From positions 1-64,000 of the forward strand of contig NZ_JBNFTW010000014.1 in the NCBI RefSeq assembly GCF_049943955.1: a DNA stretch of 64,000 nucleotides, given 5' to 3'. The notes below the pieces were generated by a model that had not been told where the DNA came from, ran no database searches, and worked only from the letters and a program-made list of their open reading frames with translations. The stretch is from Desulfosporosinus sp049943955. Its GTDB lineage: Bacteria; Bacillota; Desulfitobacteriia; Desulfitobacteriales; Desulfitobacteriaceae. The position numbers were made by a program, and so were the translations under genes. The first letter of the stretch is position 1. Each line of letters starts with the position of its first letter. Below, piece by piece: positions 62,420 to 64,000 of this stretch.

Positions 62420-62790
62420 TTACGTTCATCCTCCTTTTCCAATTATTTCTCTATATATGATAAAAATCCTTTTTATTAAATATAATGAAATTACAGGGCA
62501 TCCCTTCCAACAGACTAACAGGATATTTGCAAAGATTTCTTGTAAATAAAGTCGATATTTAGGGCATTAGAAACATAATTGGAACAAATTGAAATCAATG
62601 TATAATATTATTATTTTCTGTATTGACGATTGTTCAGGCTAAAGATAGAATTAATTGAGAATTTGAATAGGCTAAAAGTCCTGTTTCCATAGGATGTTGT
62701 TAAATTATTTATGAATCTCTCCGGAATAGCCAATATGGGCTGGAGGGAATTTCCTCTGCTATGAGCAACATTTAATAGTCCTCTGAAATT
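62420..62790. other. Intergenic region between the surface protein and pilin 2 genes
   Basis: This AT-rich gap of about 370 bases holds the minus-strand ribosome binding site of the surface protein gene (AAGGAGG, complement of CCTCCTT near 62430-62436) and presumably both promoters. No gene or named RNA was seen. A weak stem (CTCC/GGAG around AGCC/GGCT) lies near 62718-62744. Confidence 0.4.
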
Positions 62791-62835
62791 GAGAAGGGAG
62801 GGATTGAAACGGTAATTAAGCCGCGATATGGAACG

Positions 62836-63291
62836 GTGTTGAGGCAGAAAAGAAATGACGGTTTTACTCTGATTGAACTTATGATGGTAATTGCGATCAT
62901 TGGAATTTTGGCAATTGCTTTAATTCCCCAGTTTGGAGATGCAAAAACTGCAGCAAAGGTGACAGGTATTGAAACGAATATTAGGTCAGTAGTGATAGCA
63001 ATTTCGGGTATGCCGGCAAAGGATGATATTGGGGATAATTTAAGTTCAACTATGGAAGATATGGCAAACCCCATAACTAATGAAAAAGGTGTCGATACCC
63101 TTAATTCCCTTAATCAAACGAATACAAAGGCAATTTATGTTTTTGAAACTGAGGATAAAACCTGGGAGGATGATCCCAATTATAATGGTGCAATTGTAGT
63201 ATATTCACATGAGGACCACAGTGCAGATGTGTTTGCTATTGACAAGAACGGGGAATCTATTGAGGATCTTCATGCAACAGTTGAACGTTAA
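62836..63291 (+). CDS. Type IV pilin-like protein 2
   Basis: This 151-residue protein has a classic class III signal: basic leader LRQKRNDG then FTLIELMMVIAIIGILAIALIP with Glu5. The globular part is acidic and small. GTG at 62836 is the first canonical start, but the only good Shine-Dalgarno (AAGGGAGGG, 62794-62802) is 33 bases upstream. An in-frame ATT (62815) or GTA (62812) closer to it would lengthen the leader. The block KTAAKVTGIETNIRSV is shared with the other pilins. Confidence 0.85.
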   Translation: MLRQKRNDGFTLIELMMVIAIIGILAIALIPQFGDAKTAAKVTGIETNIRSVVIAISGMPAKDDIGDNLSSTMEDMANPITNEKGVDTLNSLNQTNTKAIYVFETEDKTWEDDPNYNGAIVVYSHEDHSADVFAIDKNGESIEDLHATVER

Positions 63292-63429
63292 TCAACAAAT
63301 ACTCAAGCGGTTAGGCTATGTATTTTTCGGAGTTGGTTTCAATTGTTTTGGAGTCTTTAATTACTCCTAACCTAAAAGGAGTTCATTGCCTGGTCCTGCC
63401 CCGTAATAGGGATAGGGATCGTTCTTTTT

Positions 63430-63458
63430 GTCCCCTTTTTCAGGGGACTCTATTTTTT
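63430..63458 (+). terminator. Terminator after pilin 2
   Basis: GTCCCCT (63430-63436) pairs with AGGGGAC (63442-63448), 5-nt loop, then TCTATTTTTT. It sits 140 bases after the pilin 2 stop inside a region with no convincing gene (63292-63800). Confidence 0.65.
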
Positions 63459-63810
63459 GATGAAGTTTTAGTCTTATGGCTATTGGCATTATTCAAAGTG
63501 TTGTTGTTATACCATGAGAAAGTTCTTTGATTAAGATTATGGTATTTGAGGGAGGGCATGGATGGGTTAAGAAAATTACTTGGAATTGAACTGTCAGCTC
63601 AGATTCTAGACGTAACATTCTATTAGATTTCGTACGTTTCTCAACTTATTTGTCGGAATTCATCAAAACAATGCTAAAATAATACAAATTATCCTATTGA
63701 CGGTAAATGAGGAAAACGTTTAATATGAATTGTATAGTACATAGTCAATAGGGCTAAGGACCCATATTTGATAGCCTAAGGGAGAATCTACAAAGAGAGG
63801 AATGAATAAG

Positions 63811-64000
63811 TTGAAGGAAATGATTAAGCGCAGAAAAGATGAAGGTTTCACGCTCATTGAACTTATGATTGTTATTGCGGTAATTGGGATCTTGGCGATT
63901 GTATTGGTACCGAGGGTTGGGGCAGTTAAGACTCAGGCAAGAACCTCAGGACTCGATACCAATATTAGAATGGTTCAGGGATATGTACAATCTAGAATAA
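63811..64000 (+). CDS. Type IV pilin-like protein 3, partial (runs off the window)
   Basis: At least 63 codons are present with the class III signal RRKDEG-FTLIELMIVIAVIGILAIVLVP, Glu5 present. The block KTQARTSGLDTNIRMV parallels the other two pilins. TTG at 63811 has AGAGAGG ten bases upstream; the in-frame ATG at 63802 is only one base from that site. The 3' end lies beyond position 64000. Confidence 0.85.
   Translation, partial: MKEMIKRRKDEGFTLIELMIVIAVIGILAIVLVPRVGAVKTQARTSGLDTNIRMVQGYVQSRI

Noticed and set aside
63318..63530. 70-codon frame after pilin 2
   Set aside because: It contains a clear terminator hairpin and has an unlikely composition and no ribosome binding site.

Overview
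The window looks like a chromosomal segment of an anaerobic, endospore-forming, low-to-mid GC Firmicute of the Peptococcaceae type, most like Desulfosporosinus or Desulfitobacterium. This rests on spore genes (an alpha/beta SASP, spoIID, a BofC-like protein), a Tat-exported [NiFe] hydrogenase with its full maturation set, T-box control of tRNA synthetase genes, TTG/GTG starts with strong Shine-Dalgarno sequences, and the gene orders ruvCAB-spoIID-queA-tgt-yajC-secDF and alaS-ireB-ruvX. The genus is an inference.

Layout. 1-480: the 3' end of an rRNA locus. It holds the tail of a 5S rRNA gene carrying an insertion, followed by a degenerate 5S-like copy. 884-3074: a soluble chemotaxis-type sensor and the nickel enzyme LarA. 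3271-3495: a spore protein on the minus strand. 3744-13667: the hydrogenase region. The structural operon (small subunit, large subunit, cytochrome b, maturation protease) is on the minus strand, bracketed by hypAB and hypFCDE on the plus strand. 13687-15981: a DUF3842 gene, cysK and yebC. 16067-25933: a BofC-like gene, ruvCAB, spoIID, queA-tgt, yajC, an HD hydrolase and secDF. 26123-28425: a lipoprotein deacetylase, four tandem microprotein genes and a small membrane protein. 28641-35930: a CDF transporter, recJ, apt, rel, dtd and a metallo-hydrolase. 35976-39356: the T-box-controlled hisS-aspS operon. 39430-40149: a CsoR-family regulator with its operator, and a thioredoxin. 40226-41509: rarA on the minus strand. 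41663-45951: iscR-iscS-iscU-mnmA and two small genes. 46164-55332: an AI-2E family permease, alaS, ireB, an aldo/keto reductase, ruvX, a DUF1292 gene, a VanW-family gene and mltG. 55339-57414: a MoxR/VWA pair on the minus strand. 57804-59655: a U32 peptidase and two tandem small paralogues. 59799-64000: three type IV pilin-like genes around a cell-wall-binding, Ig-like, leucine-rich repeat protein; the last pilin runs off the window.

Most of the window is conserved housekeeping sequence. The hydrogenase block is self-contained: HypA and HypB deliver nickel, HypCDEF build the Fe(CN)2CO group, the M52 protease trims the large subunit, the Tat signal exports the folded dimer, and the cytochrome b passes electrons to the membrane pool. 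The isc/mnmA block couples Fe-S assembly and sulfur transfer to tRNA thiolation. No prophage, transposase, CRISPR array or complete insertion sequence was seen.

The less ordinary signals are mostly non-coding or very small. They are a 5S rRNA insertion with a compensatory base-pair change between copies, four tandem microprotein genes of 29-45 codons, a hairpin-dense element between iscS and iscU, an imperfect direct repeat of about 145 bp before ruvX, and a surface-protein/pilin cluster at the right edge. I see candidates for further work but nothing I can call a demonstrated new system.
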